NCBI GenBank assembly: GCA_003660235.1 | Contig: QGON01000068.1 | Location: forward strand, 62,001 to 126,000 | Origin: a bacterium endosymbiont of Escarpia laminata | Lineage (GTDB): Bacteria; Pseudomonadota; Gammaproteobacteria; Chromatiales; Chromatiaceae | Direction: 5' to 3' | DNA length: 64,000 nucleotides | Part shown: in pieces, positions 37,669 through 47,742 of the stretch | How positions within the stretch are numbered: the stretch's first letter is position 1 | Layout: every line of letters begins with the position of its first letter | The notes under the pieces: generated by a model | What the model was told of the DNA's origin: nothing | The model's input: the letters and a program-made list of their open reading frames with translations, nothing else | Databases searched by the model: none | Made by a program: the position numbers and the translations under genes

Positions 37669-39498
37669 TTACTGCCACAAAACTTCCGCCAGACCGCTGT
37701 TCCTGCGTAACTGCCTATGAACGAGAGAGCGGAAAACTTCTTGCTCAGTTGAGATATAAAATCTGCTGCGTGCACGGGTAATCGCGGTATACAACAGTTC
37801 ACGGGTCAATAGCGGGTTATCCCGGGCAGGCAGTTGCAGAAGGACTTCATTGAACTCGGATCCCTGACTCTTGTGCACCGTCATGGCAAAAACGGTCTGG
37901 TATTCGGGCAGCCGGGCAGGCGCAATCCTGCGGAAGCTGCCATCCGCCACGGGAAAAACCACTGCGATCTCTCCTCCAGCTTGTGGATTCGGCAGGGCAA
38001 CGCCAATGTCACCATTATAAAGTCCCAATCCGTAACTGTTGCGGGTAACCAAAACTGGCCGTCCCTGAAACCACTCGGAATCCCCAGTGATATAGCCCCT
38101 GCTACGCAGTTCGGCCTCAATCCGCCTGTTGATGGCAATGACACCGTCGGGACCCTGTTGCAATGCACAGAGCACACGATAATCGTTAAGAGAGGCGAAT
38201 ATCTCTGATGGAGCCGCCTCCTTTCCGATCATTTCAAATATTTTCACATAACGTCCAGCAGCGTGCTTTGCAGTGTCAGCGGTCACAGGAATCCGGCAGA
38301 TTTGCGATGCGATACCGCCCTCTTCCAGCAGTTCCCAAGCCTGCTTGAAGTTTCCTGTGTTCACCGCGCCGGCCAGACGTCCGATAGGACTTGCCGAATC
38401 AAACCGGTAGCTCTTCTTAAGTACCACCACAGAATCCGCCAGCGCCCTCGGATCACTGGAATCCGGGGGTGGACTCTCCCCGGTGACTCGCTGCAGCTGC
38501 TCTGCGAAGTGAGGCGTTGGCCCGCGATAACCACTACAGATATCACCCAGTACCGCCCCGGCCTCAACCGAGGCAAGCTGATCCTTATCACCCAGCAGAA
38601 TCAGACGGGCGGAATCGGGCAGCGCTTCCAGCAACTTCGCCATCAGTGCCACAGACACCATCGAAGCTTCATCGAGCACCAACACATCCAATGCCAGAGG
38701 GTTGTCTCTATTGTGAATGAAACCAGTACTGCCGTGCCTAACACCCAGTAATCGATGCAGCGTGGAGGCCAGCTCAGGCAGAGAATCCACCAGTGCCGGG
38801 GGCAGTTGATGGGAGCTTCGCGACTGCTGAATTGCCTCCTGCAACCGTGCAGCCGCCTTGCCGGTTGGGGCTGCCAATGTAAAACGTAGCGCCTCACCAT
38901 CCGGCTGTTGGCGCAACAGTGCAAGTAGCCGCATCACTGTGGTGGTCTTGCCGGTGCCAGGCCCGCCAGAGATCACACTGAGCCGTCGCAACACCGCTGC
39001 GGCAGCGGCCTGTTTTTGCCAATCGATTTCATCGCCGGTATTTGGAAACAGCTGTTTCAGGCCTGTTCGCAACACCGCTTCATCCACATCGGGGGCTTGG
39101 CGACCCGCCCGCTCATCAAGCAGAAAACCAAGGCGGTGTTCATATTTCCAGTAGCGATGCAGATAGAGCCGCCCTGAAGCATCGAGGATCAACGGCTGGT
39201 GTTCACCGGGCGTTCCGACCACGCCGCTTTGGCGTAATCGGGCAGACCAATCGTGCAGCGAGGGCACGCTGGCTATCACCTGGCCGTCGAGTCCGTTCAG
39301 TGGCCGATCCGCCATCTCATTGAGATCAAAGCAGACGTGACCTTCGTTGGTTGCCCGGCTGGCCATTGCGGCCGCAAGCGCCAGCAATTCTGATGGCTGA
39401 TCCGACTTCTGCAGCAGGAGTTCCGCAAAATAAACGTCCAGATCGCTCAACAGACCCTGACCCTGAAGTTGGCCGAGCAGTCGTCTCTCATCTCTCAT
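37669..39498 (-). CDS. recD: Exodeoxyribonuclease V alpha subunit (RecD)
   Basis: 5'-3' helicase subunit of RecBCD. The 609 residues contain the Walker A motif SGGPGTGKTTTVMRLLALL at about residue 165, Walker B VLVLDEASMVSV, ILLGDKDQLASVEAGAVLG, and the C-terminal motif VI region MTVHKSQGSEFNEVLLQLP and LLYTAITRAR. It overlaps recB by 4 bases and ends the recC-recB-recD operon. Confidence 0.96.
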   Translation of the reverse strand: MRDERRLLGQLQGQGLLSDLDVYFAELLLQKSDQPSELLALAAAMASRATNEGHVCFDLNEMADRPLNGLDGQVIASVPSLHDWSARLRQSGVVGTPGEHQPLILDASGRLYLHRYWKYEHRLGFLLDERAGRQAPDVDEAVLRTGLKQLFPNTGDEIDWQKQAAAAAVLRRLSVISGGPGTGKTTTVMRLLALLRQQPDGEALRFTLAAPTGKAAARLQEAIQQSRSSHQLPPALVDSLPELASTLHRLLGVRHGSTGFIHNRDNPLALDVLVLDEASMVSVALMAKLLEALPDSARLILLGDKDQLASVEAGAVLGDICSGYRGPTPHFAEQLQRVTGESPPPDSSDPRALADSVVVLKKSYRFDSASPIGRLAGAVNTGNFKQAWELLEEGGIASQICRIPVTADTAKHAAGRYVKIFEMIGKEAAPSEIFASLNDYRVLCALQQGPDGVIAINRRIEAELRSRGYITGDSEWFQGRPVLVTRNSYGLGLYNGDIGVALPNPQAGGEIAVVFPVADGSFRRIAPARLPEYQTVFAMTVHKSQGSEFNEVLLQLPARDNPLLTRELLYTAITRARSRFYISTEQEVFRSLVHRQLRRNSGLAEVLWQ

Positions 39499-42400
39499 GC
39501 CCCAGCCCCCGGCATTGCCAGATCCAACGCCTCGATAAAGGCCTTCGGAGGCCGTTCCCGAAAAACACCGAAATCAGCCCCGGTTGCAGGTTGCATACCC
39601 CGCAGAAAGAGATAGAAAACGCCACCGAAATGCCGGTCGTAATCGTAATCGGCCAGACGCAGTCGCAGAAAGCGGTGCACGGCAAGGGTGTAGAAAAGAT
39701 ATTGCAGCGGATAGTCGTGCGTGATCATGGCATTTTCCAACTGAGTCTGACCATAGTTAGAAGTTTCAGTGCCAAGCCAGTTCGACTTGTAATCCAGCAG
39801 ATAGAATCGCCCTTTCGCCTCAAAGACCAGGTCGATGAAGCCTTTCATAAAACCCTGGATCGAACCGAACCGGATACCGGCTGCCGACTGCTGGATCCGC
39901 TCAGAAATCGCGAACTGTTCCTCTCCCAGAATGTTTTTCAGTCTGGCCGAATCGAATCCGGCCACCGGATAGTGAAACTCCATCTCGTTGATTCGGTGTC
40001 TGCTGCTTACATCACACAACCGCAGCCCGGTTTCATCCAACTCGGTATTCACCACAGACTGCACCATCCTCTCAATGACAGGTGTCCAGTGCGTTTCGAT
40101 TCCGTGATTTTGCAGCTGCTGCTGGACAACAGTTTCCAGCCCCGGATCGCCTGCATCAGCAAAATCGAGGTGTTCAAAGATTGCGTGCAGACAGGTTCCA
40201 GGCTTGGGCCCTTTGGGAAATCCATGGATATCGTGCGTGGGGTCCAGGGTGACGACCGTCTCGGAGCGAACCGCATCACGATCCGGCAGGTCGGCTCCAT
40301 GACCCGAGACCAGCGCGGAGAAACTGGTGATCCTGGGACCCGGTCTGATTGTGCCGCCAAAGACTCTGGCCGAAACAAGCTCCGGGGTGAGCGCCAGGGG
40401 AAACTGAGCAACCGCGTTGATCTCCATCAGCGGCTGGATAAGAATGTTTCCACCAGACTGCTCCACCAGCTCATCAAGCCGTTGAGCCACTGCTACGTCA
40501 CTCACTTTTTTGAAGATATTTTTCCACTGACTGATCGATTCACCGGAAGATGATTCCCCCGCATGCAGCAACCAGGCCAGTGGAGAATTTTCGCTGTTTT
40601 TTACCTTGCCCCAAGCCAGATAGCAGCGGTGCCTGGCGCGGGTCAAGGCCACGTAGAGCAGCCGCAGGTTCTCAGCCAGATCCTCTTCCGCCTTGTGGAT
40701 CTTGTCTTTTTCAAAGTTGGCCGACCCCAGTTCCAGGACAGGTTCGAAATCAGTATCAGGATCATGGAACAGGTAGGACTTTTGGCCCTTTCGGAATCCG
40801 GGCTGTTCATCCCAGAGGAAGGGACAAAATACCACCGGATACTCCAACCCCTTGCTGGTGTGCAGGGTTACGATGCGTACCAGGTTGCCGTCGCTTTCAA
40901 GACGCAGCAGCTTCTCTTCATCGACGGGCGCCTCGCTTTGCCGTTGCTGGCTGAGCCATTTTATCAAACCCTCCATACCTGGCTGCTTCGACCTGTCATG
41001 CTGATGCAGCAGCTCACCCAGCTGATAGAGATTGGTCAGGCGCCGTTCACCGTCCTCGTATGAAAGCAATCGGTTTTCCACCCCCCGGCGTATCAACAGG
41101 CGGCGAAACATTCGCATGAATCCCTGGTCTCTCCAGGTCTGATGGTAGTCGAGAAAACTTTCCACCTGACCACCGATTGCCGTCTCATCCCAGGTCAGCG
41201 CATCGATATCTTCACCACTCCAACCCAACATATCGGTGGCCAGAGCAGCCCGTAGCAGAGACTCACGTCGGGATTCGAAACAGGCGTGCAGCAGACGTTC
41301 CAGCTCTTCCGCCTCAAGGCCATGAAAGATATTGTCCTGGGCACTGCGCACACTATGAATACCCAGTTCCAGCAGAGCCTCGGAAATCTGTTCGGCCTGT
41401 TTATGTTTGCGCACCAACACCGCAATGTCGTTGCCGCACAGGGGGACTTCATCAATAGTCGCTTTGCCAGTCCGGCCCAGCACCAGCAGCCTGTCGATCT
41501 CCCGGGCTGTGGTCGTTGCCACCGCGTGACGCAGCTCATCGACCTTCATCCCCTCCATTGTCAGCTTCCAGATCCGCATGGGCTGGGATGTCTCACCCCT
41601 TACGACCAACCCTTTCTCTCGCCGGTTGGCGGCATCAACGGGGTGAAACGGTATCTCTTTGTAGAAAAAAGGTGCCGGAGCGTTGTCAAACAGGGCGTTC
41701 ACCGCCTTTATCAGCGTTGGCGTTGAGCGCCAGTTGACGGTCAGATGATAACGGTCATCGGCATCATTACGAGCCCTCAGATAGGCAAAGATATCAGCGC
41801 CGCGAAAGCTGTAGATCGCCTGTTTGGGATCGCCCACCAGAAAGACCGGCAGACCTGACTTACGATAGATGCGCGAAAAGATCTCATACTGCACCGGATC
41901 AGTGTCCTGGAATTCATCCACCAGGGCCGCCGGATAGCGATGTTGCAACGCCCTAACCAGATGCGTCCCGTCGCTACCCGACAGCGCCTGATTGAGTTGC
42001 AGCAGCAGATCATCATAAGACCATTCACCCGCTTCCGCCTGCCGTCTGGGCAGCTCGTCAATCAGAAAATTGTAGAACTGCAGATAGATGGTTTTGATCC
42101 TGTCAGCATAGGCGCTGGTGATCGCAGACTTCAGATCTAGAAACTGTTGGCAGCAGTTGAAGAATTCGTGCTCCGGTGCCTGATGTCCCTTTTTGACCCC
42201 TTGCGTGATGGAACTGGAAGAAAATTTTTCCAGTTTTTCAAACGCCCCAACCGCCGGAATCTCCTGTGACAACCAGCTATCCATCTCTTCGCACAAGAGT
42301 GAGATAGTGTTGGATTTGTAGGATGTCTGATTGAAAACGGCTGCGTCGCCCAGCGTTTCACGAATCCACTCTCCATCCGCCTGCCATAAAGGTTGCAACT

Positions 42401-43052
42401 GCGAGATGATTTGCGCCGCCTGCGTCTCCAATCCAGCGGGATCGGCAGGAGATTCTGCCCCACGCACTGTCAGATAGGGTTTACCCAAGCCATCATGAAC
42501 CGCCGAGAGCAGACCTTCCGGTGTGCCGATTTCAGCCCTTACCCGGTCAGTGATGCCATCCGGTAGATCTTCCAGTTCCCTCCGCCAAAAATCATCCGCG
42601 ATCTGTTGCACACGAGCCGTTTGATCCGGAACCAATTCCGCATCGAAGGATTGGCCACTCCCAAAGGCATTTTCAGTCAATACCCGCTGACAGAAGCCGT
42701 GGATGGTATAGATCGCCGCCCGATCAAATCCTGCAATCGCCAGGTTGAGACGCTTGACCATCACAGCATGATCCGGCTGAGTCTGGAGCAGATAAATGAG
42801 TAGCGGATCATCCGACTTCCCGCAGGAAAAGGCCTCCCTCACTTCCAGCAGACGCCCTCTGATACGGGCCTTCAACTCTGCGGTCGCGGCATTGGTATAG
42901 GTCACCACGAGAATGGAATCCGGATCGACCCCATGTTCGATCAAAAGTCGCAGATAGAGTCCGGTAAGCGTATAGGTCTTGCCGGTTCCGGCGCTGGCCT
43001 CCACCAGGTTCAGCCCCTCCAGCGGTACGGTATTGAGATCCATCAGTTTCAC
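39495..43052 (-). CDS. recB: Exodeoxyribonuclease V beta subunit (RecB)
   Basis: 3'-5' helicase and nuclease subunit of RecBCD for double-strand break repair. The 1,185 residues begin with helicase motif I VEASAGTGKTYTLTGLY and continue through ALVDEFQDTDPVQYEIF, FLVGDPKQAIYSFRGADIF and TLHTSKGLEYPVVFCPF. The C-terminal nuclease domain holds FIDLVFEAKGRFYLLDYKSN, with the conserved Asp and DYK catalytic residues, so it should be active. It overlaps recC by 4 bases. Confidence 0.96.
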   Translation of the reverse strand: MKLMDLNTVPLEGLNLVEASAGTGKTYTLTGLYLRLLIEHGVDPDSILVVTYTNAATAELKARIRGRLLEVREAFSCGKSDDPLLIYLLQTQPDHAVMVKRLNLAIAGFDRAAIYTIHGFCQRVLTENAFGSGQSFDAELVPDQTARVQQIADDFWRRELEDLPDGITDRVRAEIGTPEGLLSAVHDGLGKPYLTVRGAESPADPAGLETQAAQIISQLQPLWQADGEWIRETLGDAAVFNQTSYKSNTISLLCEEMDSWLSQEIPAVGAFEKLEKFSSSSITQGVKKGHQAPEHEFFNCCQQFLDLKSAITSAYADRIKTIYLQFYNFLIDELPRRQAEAGEWSYDDLLLQLNQALSGSDGTHLVRALQHRYPAALVDEFQDTDPVQYEIFSRIYRKSGLPVFLVGDPKQAIYSFRGADIFAYLRARNDADDRYHLTVNWRSTPTLIKAVNALFDNAPAPFFYKEIPFHPVDAANRREKGLVVRGETSQPMRIWKLTMEGMKVDELRHAVATTTAREIDRLLVLGRTGKATIDEVPLCGNDIAVLVRKHKQAEQISEALLELGIHSVRSAQDNIFHGLEAEELERLLHACFESRRESLLRAALATDMLGWSGEDIDALTWDETAIGGQVESFLDYHQTWRDQGFMRMFRRLLIRRGVENRLLSYEDGERRLTNLYQLGELLHQHDRSKQPGMEGLIKWLSQQRQSEAPVDEEKLLRLESDGNLVRIVTLHTSKGLEYPVVFCPFLWDEQPGFRKGQKSYLFHDPDTDFEPVLELGSANFEKDKIHKAEEDLAENLRLLYVALTRARHRCYLAWGKVKNSENSPLAWLLHAGESSSGESISQWKNIFKKVSDVAVAQRLDELVEQSGGNILIQPLMEINAVAQFPLALTPELVSARVFGGTIRPGPRITSFSALVSGHGADLPDRDAVRSETVVTLDPTHDIHGFPKGPKPGTCLHAIFEHLDFADAGDPGLETVVQQQLQNHGIETHWTPVIERMVQSVVNTELDETGLRLCDVSSRHRINEMEFHYPVAGFDSARLKNILGEEQFAISERIQQSAAGIRFGSIQGFMKGFIDLVFEAKGRFYLLDYKSNWLGTETSNYGQTQLENAMITHDYPLQYLFYTLAVHRFLRLRLADYDYDRHFGGVFYLFLRGMQPATGADFGVFRERPPKAFIEALDLAMPGAGA

Positions 43053-46000
43053 TCCACCAGCTCCATGTGATCCATGAGGGGCAAAAAGACGGCGAGGCTG
43101 ATCTCGTGGAATGTCTCATCCAGCATCTCTTCGCCAGGCATCAGCAGTCTGTGGTGGGGTTTGCTCCCGTGTGCCGGAGGATTGTTGAACCAGCGTTTTC
43201 GAGCCTGGTAGAGGGCCACAGACCGGTCTTCCGTCGACCGCCATTTCTCAGCATAGGACCAGGAGGTGCCTGCGTAGAAATGCAATGGCGCCAGCATACC
43301 CTGCCGATAGAGCGCCACCAGTTGCTGCAGATGGGCTTCCGGGTCGTCCGGTGCAATAAACCTCCCCTCCTCATCCGGTGACAGCCAGATTGCCTCCCAT
43401 GCCACCCCTTCAGGCCTGATAAGATTCAACGTCAGAAATCGAATCCAGAGATCCAGTCTTTGATGGGGATATATCTTCCCTGCGCTGTATTCGAGCAGGC
43501 CTGTACTGCGCAATCCGTTCAGCCGGCCGGTCAGCCGCAGGCCGTCCAGTATCAGATCGACATCCAGGGGCGGCATCTCTTCACCAAAAGCACCCGCATT
43601 CAGCCGTTCCACCATTATCTGAGCGGATCCGCAGAGCTGTTGAAAGTGACGTCGTCCGGGTTGACCATGCGGCAACTCACCCCTGAGGTCGAGTAGTTGA
43701 TAATAGGATTCCGCTGACTCTCCAGAGAGGAGCCGTTCCACCAGTTCGCGCTCAACCGCTTCGGCGGTAAATTTCTCCATCTCGAAGGTTTCACGTGCAT
43801 CAGGAATATCCCGGGCGGTTTCCAACCTGAGATTGAGTCGCCGGTCCGCAAATGCCCGCGCAGGACCGGCACTGTAAAAACGCCTCAGCAGATGCAGATC
43901 CACTGAATCCGTTACCGGTTCCATTTTGGGCAGCGGCGCGGCCACCAGTGGCTGGCGCTGTTTTTTTCCACGTCCAACCAACTGGGCTGCTTCTTGCATC
44001 CTCGATGAGTAGCTGAAGAGATGTCCCTCCGGTTGAAAATAGTTGGGGCTGAAGGGCTGAAGCGGGTGCGTAAAGGTCATCCTATCCAAACCGGACTCAC
44101 CCACCTGAGACGCCATATAGTCCCGCAGCTCTTCCACCAACACCGAAGGCGGCAGTGCACTGTTGTCTTTGAGGCTGCGGCCGACATAGCTGATATAGAG
44201 ACGCTCACGGGCAGAGATCAGCGTCTCCAGAAACAGATAACGATCATCAGCCCGCCGTGAGCGGTCGCCAAAACGAAACTGCTTCGCCATCAGGTCGAAA
44301 TCCAGGATTGGGGGTTCCCTGGGAAAAGCGCCGTCATTCATCCCGATCAGGCAGATCACCTTGAAGGGCAGGCTGCGCATGGGGGTGAATGCGCAGAAAT
44401 TGACACCGCCACCAAGAAAGCCCCGGCTTGAACCGTGACTGAAGAGCAGTTCAAGTTGCTGACGAATCAGGGAGAGAGAGACCTGGCCCTGAAAGCCGGC
44501 CTCTTCCGCCTCTTCATCCAGTCGCACGAGGATGTCCCGAACAAGTTGCAGCGGCTGCTCCGCGCTCTCATCGGCGGCAAAAAAACGATCCAGAATCCGC
44601 TGCAGGCGGTCACACCATATGGCAACCGAGACCATACCAGAGAGACTCTCCTCCAATTCAAACAGGGATCGGCAGAAGCCCAGCAATCCGCTCAACCAAA
44701 CAGATTCCGAACCTTCTGCACTCTCCGGAAGTGGAATGCCCTGCCACAAGGCTTCATCGTTTGGCGACATAGCGTAACCCAGCACCAGCTGCTCCAGCCC
44801 GAAGCGCCAGGTATTCCGTGGGTCGGCAGGTAGATCGAACTCCAATTTACTCTCGGCGTCACGTCCCCAGCGAATCGCTGCCTGCTCAATCCATTCGACG
44901 ATGCGTTCCAGACCCGTTTCATCGAGGCCGAAGCGCTGCTGAATCGCCGGAAACTCCAGTAACCTGAGAACCTCATCGACCCCATAGCGGCCGGCAGGGA
45001 TGGAAAGCAGATCAAGGAATGCCGTGACATAGGGATTGTCAAGCCCTTGGGTCCGGTCGCTGATGCGGTAAGGGATGGCTGGACAATCCCCCGGCTCGGA
45101 GAAACGGGCTTCGATTAGCGGCGCGTAGGTATCGATATCGGGCGTCATCACCAGAATATCGGCGGGAGTCAGATCGGGCATCTCCTCGAACATTGCCAAC
45201 AACTGATCATAGAGGACTTCAATCTCCCGCATGGGACTGTGGCAGCGGTGAAATGCAACAGAATGGTCTCTTTCATCCTCAATGGGTTCAGGCTGTTCGA
45301 GATGCAGAATCTCGCGCTGTAACCCGACCAGGCAGCCATCCCCTTCAGCAGCATCGAACCACTCCTCGGAACCCGGATCGAACTCATTGATCGCGGAGAA
45401 AAAATCCCTGCCTTGACGTCCCAACGAGGCGAGTAGAGGGTTGCCAACCTCCAGGTAGAGATCTTCGGTACCGGAAGACGCCAGCTCCCGCCTTACTTTC
45501 TCCCCTTCTGGCATGATTTCAAGCCAATGAGCCTCACAGGGATTCAGCAGGAAAAGATGGACATCAATCCAACGGGAGAGCTGTCTGATAATCTCAAGAT
45601 AGCCCGGAGAGAGCGTAGGCACCCCAAAGAGAAAGAGCCGCGCAGGTAAATCGCTGGGAGGATTTGAGGCATCGCCTGACATGGCCTGGAACAGGGATTC
45701 CTGCAGATGCACCCAATGAACAGCCTCATCTGCTGCCAATCGGCGCCAGATTTCGGCTTGCCACTCATCCCCCGCAACCGCAGGCTCACCCTTATCCCAT
45801 TTTTGGATCCAGTCGGGACGATAGATCAGATAGCGGTCGAACAGACCTGCCAACCGGTCCGCCAGTTGGAAGCGACGTTTCTCGCTCTCCTTCTTCAGAT
45901 AATCACTAACTGGCGCAAATACCGGCTCTTGGTCAATCTCATCGAGCAGTTGGAATATTCGCCATCGGAGCAGGGAGGGTTCAAACCGGTTGAACTCCCT

Positions 46001-46237
46001 GACATCGGGAAGAAAGGCACGAAACACCTCCCAGACGAAAGAGGCTGGCATGGGAAAGCGGATATTGGCACAGATCCCCAGTTTTTCCGCAATTTCAAGG
46101 GAGAGCCACCGCGCCATGCCGGGATGCTGCACAACCAGGACCTCCTCCTCCAGAGGAGAGATCATCGGTTCAGCCAGCAGCGTACTCAGCCGCAGGGAGA
46201 GAATCTCGAGTCGATTGGATTGATAGAGTCTCAACAT
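43049..46237 (-). CDS. recC: Exodeoxyribonuclease V gamma subunit (RecC)
   Basis: Chi-recognition subunit of RecBCD. The 1,062 residues start LRLYQSNRLEILSLRLSTLL, a typical RecC N-terminus, with VVQHPGMARWLSLEIAEKLG, an inactivated helicase-like core (FCAFTPMRSLPFKVICLIG, NDGAFPREPP) and an inactivated nuclease domain. It is the first gene of the operon. A REP-like repeat lies upstream of it. Confidence 0.95.
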   Translation of the reverse strand: MLRLYQSNRLEILSLRLSTLLAEPMISPLEEEVLVVQHPGMARWLSLEIAEKLGICANIRFPMPASFVWEVFRAFLPDVREFNRFEPSLLRWRIFQLLDEIDQEPVFAPVSDYLKKESEKRRFQLADRLAGLFDRYLIYRPDWIQKWDKGEPAVAGDEWQAEIWRRLAADEAVHWVHLQESLFQAMSGDASNPPSDLPARLFLFGVPTLSPGYLEIIRQLSRWIDVHLFLLNPCEAHWLEIMPEGEKVRRELASSGTEDLYLEVGNPLLASLGRQGRDFFSAINEFDPGSEEWFDAAEGDGCLVGLQREILHLEQPEPIEDERDHSVAFHRCHSPMREIEVLYDQLLAMFEEMPDLTPADILVMTPDIDTYAPLIEARFSEPGDCPAIPYRISDRTQGLDNPYVTAFLDLLSIPAGRYGVDEVLRLLEFPAIQQRFGLDETGLERIVEWIEQAAIRWGRDAESKLEFDLPADPRNTWRFGLEQLVLGYAMSPNDEALWQGIPLPESAEGSESVWLSGLLGFCRSLFELEESLSGMVSVAIWCDRLQRILDRFFAADESAEQPLQLVRDILVRLDEEAEEAGFQGQVSLSLIRQQLELLFSHGSSRGFLGGGVNFCAFTPMRSLPFKVICLIGMNDGAFPREPPILDFDLMAKQFRFGDRSRRADDRYLFLETLISARERLYISYVGRSLKDNSALPPSVLVEELRDYMASQVGESGLDRMTFTHPLQPFSPNYFQPEGHLFSYSSRMQEAAQLVGRGKKQRQPLVAAPLPKMEPVTDSVDLHLLRRFYSAGPARAFADRRLNLRLETARDIPDARETFEMEKFTAEAVERELVERLLSGESAESYYQLLDLRGELPHGQPGRRHFQQLCGSAQIMVERLNAGAFGEEMPPLDVDLILDGLRLTGRLNGLRSTGLLEYSAGKIYPHQRLDLWIRFLTLNLIRPEGVAWEAIWLSPDEEGRFIAPDDPEAHLQQLVALYRQGMLAPLHFYAGTSWSYAEKWRSTEDRSVALYQARKRWFNNPPAHGSKPHHRLLMPGEEMLDETFHEISLAVFLPLMDHMELVE

Positions 46238-46306
46238 GAGACACCATTCTACCCTCTCTGAGGCTCAAATCATGAGCCTGTGGCAATCACAGGGATATTA
46301 AATTTC

Positions 46307-46393
46307 GTAGGCCCGATCAAGTGAAGCGGATCGGGCATGGGTTGTTCCTTCACCGCGAGCTTTGCCTGATCCCCTGCGCTTGATCAGGCCTAC
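46307..46393. repeat. REP-like double-hairpin element, copy 3
   Basis: Bounded by GTAGGCC and GGCCTAC. Hairpin 1 is GCCCGATC ... GATCGGGC and hairpin 2 CTGATC ... GATCAG. It shares the outline of the copies at 14309 and 20388 but with the stem sequences exchanged. It sits between recC and the HDOD gene. Confidence 0.8.
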
Positions 46394-46479
46394 TTCTGTT
46401 TGTCCGACAAATGCCCGGCATGCAGGATATTGAATAGGAGCGGCTCTGCTCCACAGGGTAGAGAGTCATGAGTAATAAA

Positions 46480-47346
46480 TCAGCGCCTTTGCTCCGCAGG
46501 CATATTGGGCGACAGTACAACATTCAGCACTTCTGCCACACGAGCTGGAACCTCCTCCATTACCGAGGTGACGCTCTCTCTGTCCAAACCGGTGATCTGC
46601 CAGACCTCAGGCGGTACCTGATCCAGGATCTCATCCAGTGGCTCGCCGCTCATTTCTCCTTGAGAGAGCAAGCCCGCGATTTTCACCAGGGAAGCCTCAA
46701 GCCGGTAGTCGCCCGCATTCATCGGTTTATGGTGAGTTCCTGCGACGGCGATCAGACTTTCCGGCAGTTTCCAGGTTTTCAGCAATGCTGCACCTGCATC
46801 CATGTGGGTAAAACCGAAAACATCCGCCTCAGCGTCAGCAAGAATGGCATCGTTCCCCCCGATAATCAGCAATACATCCCGCGACTGCTCCGGCAGGCGC
46901 AAGTAGATAACCAGCCTGCCGATATCATGCAGTACACCCATCACAAACAGACGTTCACCATGCAAAACATTGCATTGGGTTGAGAGCGCCTTGGAAATAA
47001 CCCCGGTCGTCACTGAGTATCGCCAGAATTCTGTCATATCGACCAAATCGGCAGGGATGCCGGTAAAAATCTCAGCTGCCGAGGTAACCAGAACCAGGTT
47101 GCGCAGACCCTTTGTGCCAATGACCGTGACGGCTCTGGAGATGGTATCCACCGGAGCCCGCATACCGTAGAAGGCACTGTTGACCAAACTCAGGAGGCGT
47201 GCGGAAAGGTCGGTATCCTGAGAGATCACCTCCCCGATATCCTTGGCTGAATAGAGCGGGGAATCGGTCATCATATTGACCTTGATACAGACATCCGGCA
47301 ACGAAACCAGATGTTCTATCCCTTTGACCAGTTCCTCAGCATTCAT
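46480..47346 (-). CDS. HDOD-domain signalling protein
   Basis: Protein of 288 residues built almost entirely of an HDOD domain, a metal-independent relative of HD phosphohydrolases. Visible segments are LPDVCIKVNMMTDSPLYSAK, IGEVISQDTDLSARLLSLVN, AFYGMRAPVDTISRAVTVIG and the HD-like FVMGVLHDIGRLVIYLRLP. HDOD proteins act as scaffolds in chemotaxis, motility and stress signalling. There is no output domain. It is divergent from the DUF1631-PilZ cluster, which also belongs to signalling, so a joint role is possible but unproven. Confidence 0.88.
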   Translation of the reverse strand: MNAEELVKGIEHLVSLPDVCIKVNMMTDSPLYSAKDIGEVISQDTDLSARLLSLVNSAFYGMRAPVDTISRAVTVIGTKGLRNLVLVTSAAEIFTGIPADLVDMTEFWRYSVTTGVISKALSTQCNVLHGERLFVMGVLHDIGRLVIYLRLPEQSRDVLLIIGGNDAILADAEADVFGFTHMDAGAALLKTWKLPESLIAVAGTHHKPMNAGDYRLEASLVKIAGLLSQGEMSGEPLDEILDQVPPEVWQITGLDRESVTSVMEEVPARVAEVLNVVLSPNMPAEQRR

Positions 47347-47742
47347 TTAAATCACCCGCAGTTAACCCTATTTCACGATTTTATCGGCCAGTCTGCCGGT
47401 TTCTTGAAAATCAGGGTTGGCCGGCTCGAGAGGCGAATCCAGCTGAATTCAGTTAAATTATCAGAATGATATTCCCCGGATTTCTCCACTGCTCTTCGTC
47501 TAGCCAATTGGCCCTCCGCCAACTAATCGCTACTCATGAGAAAACCTGTCTAACTTTCTGTTCATAAATCAGTTTCGTCTGTGCTAACCTTACTGGGAAA
47601 GACTGCCAATGATGCTCCGGTGTTCCCGCATGAATATAGAGACGATTGTGGAGAGGGTGCGGGTTAAACCTTATTTTATGACCTGATGCCGACAGTTACT
47701 GGCTCAAGTCAGATTTAGTCAATCGCGTTGAAGGATCAAGTG
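47347..47742. other. Divergent promoter region between the HDOD and DUF1631 genes
   Basis: About 400 bases with no supportable gene. It should hold the promoters of the HDOD gene on minus and the DUF1631-PilZ-glycosyltransferase cluster on plus. No operator could be singled out. Confidence 0.4.

Noticed and set aside
39351-40553. 400-codon frame on plus opposite recD/recB
   Set aside because: Antisense shadow crossing the recD-recB junction; the genes on minus are complete with all motifs.
47405-47450. GGTTGGCCGGCTCGAGAGGCGAATCCAGC as a further REP copy
   Set aside because: Only a few bases resemble the family and the hairpin is not formed.
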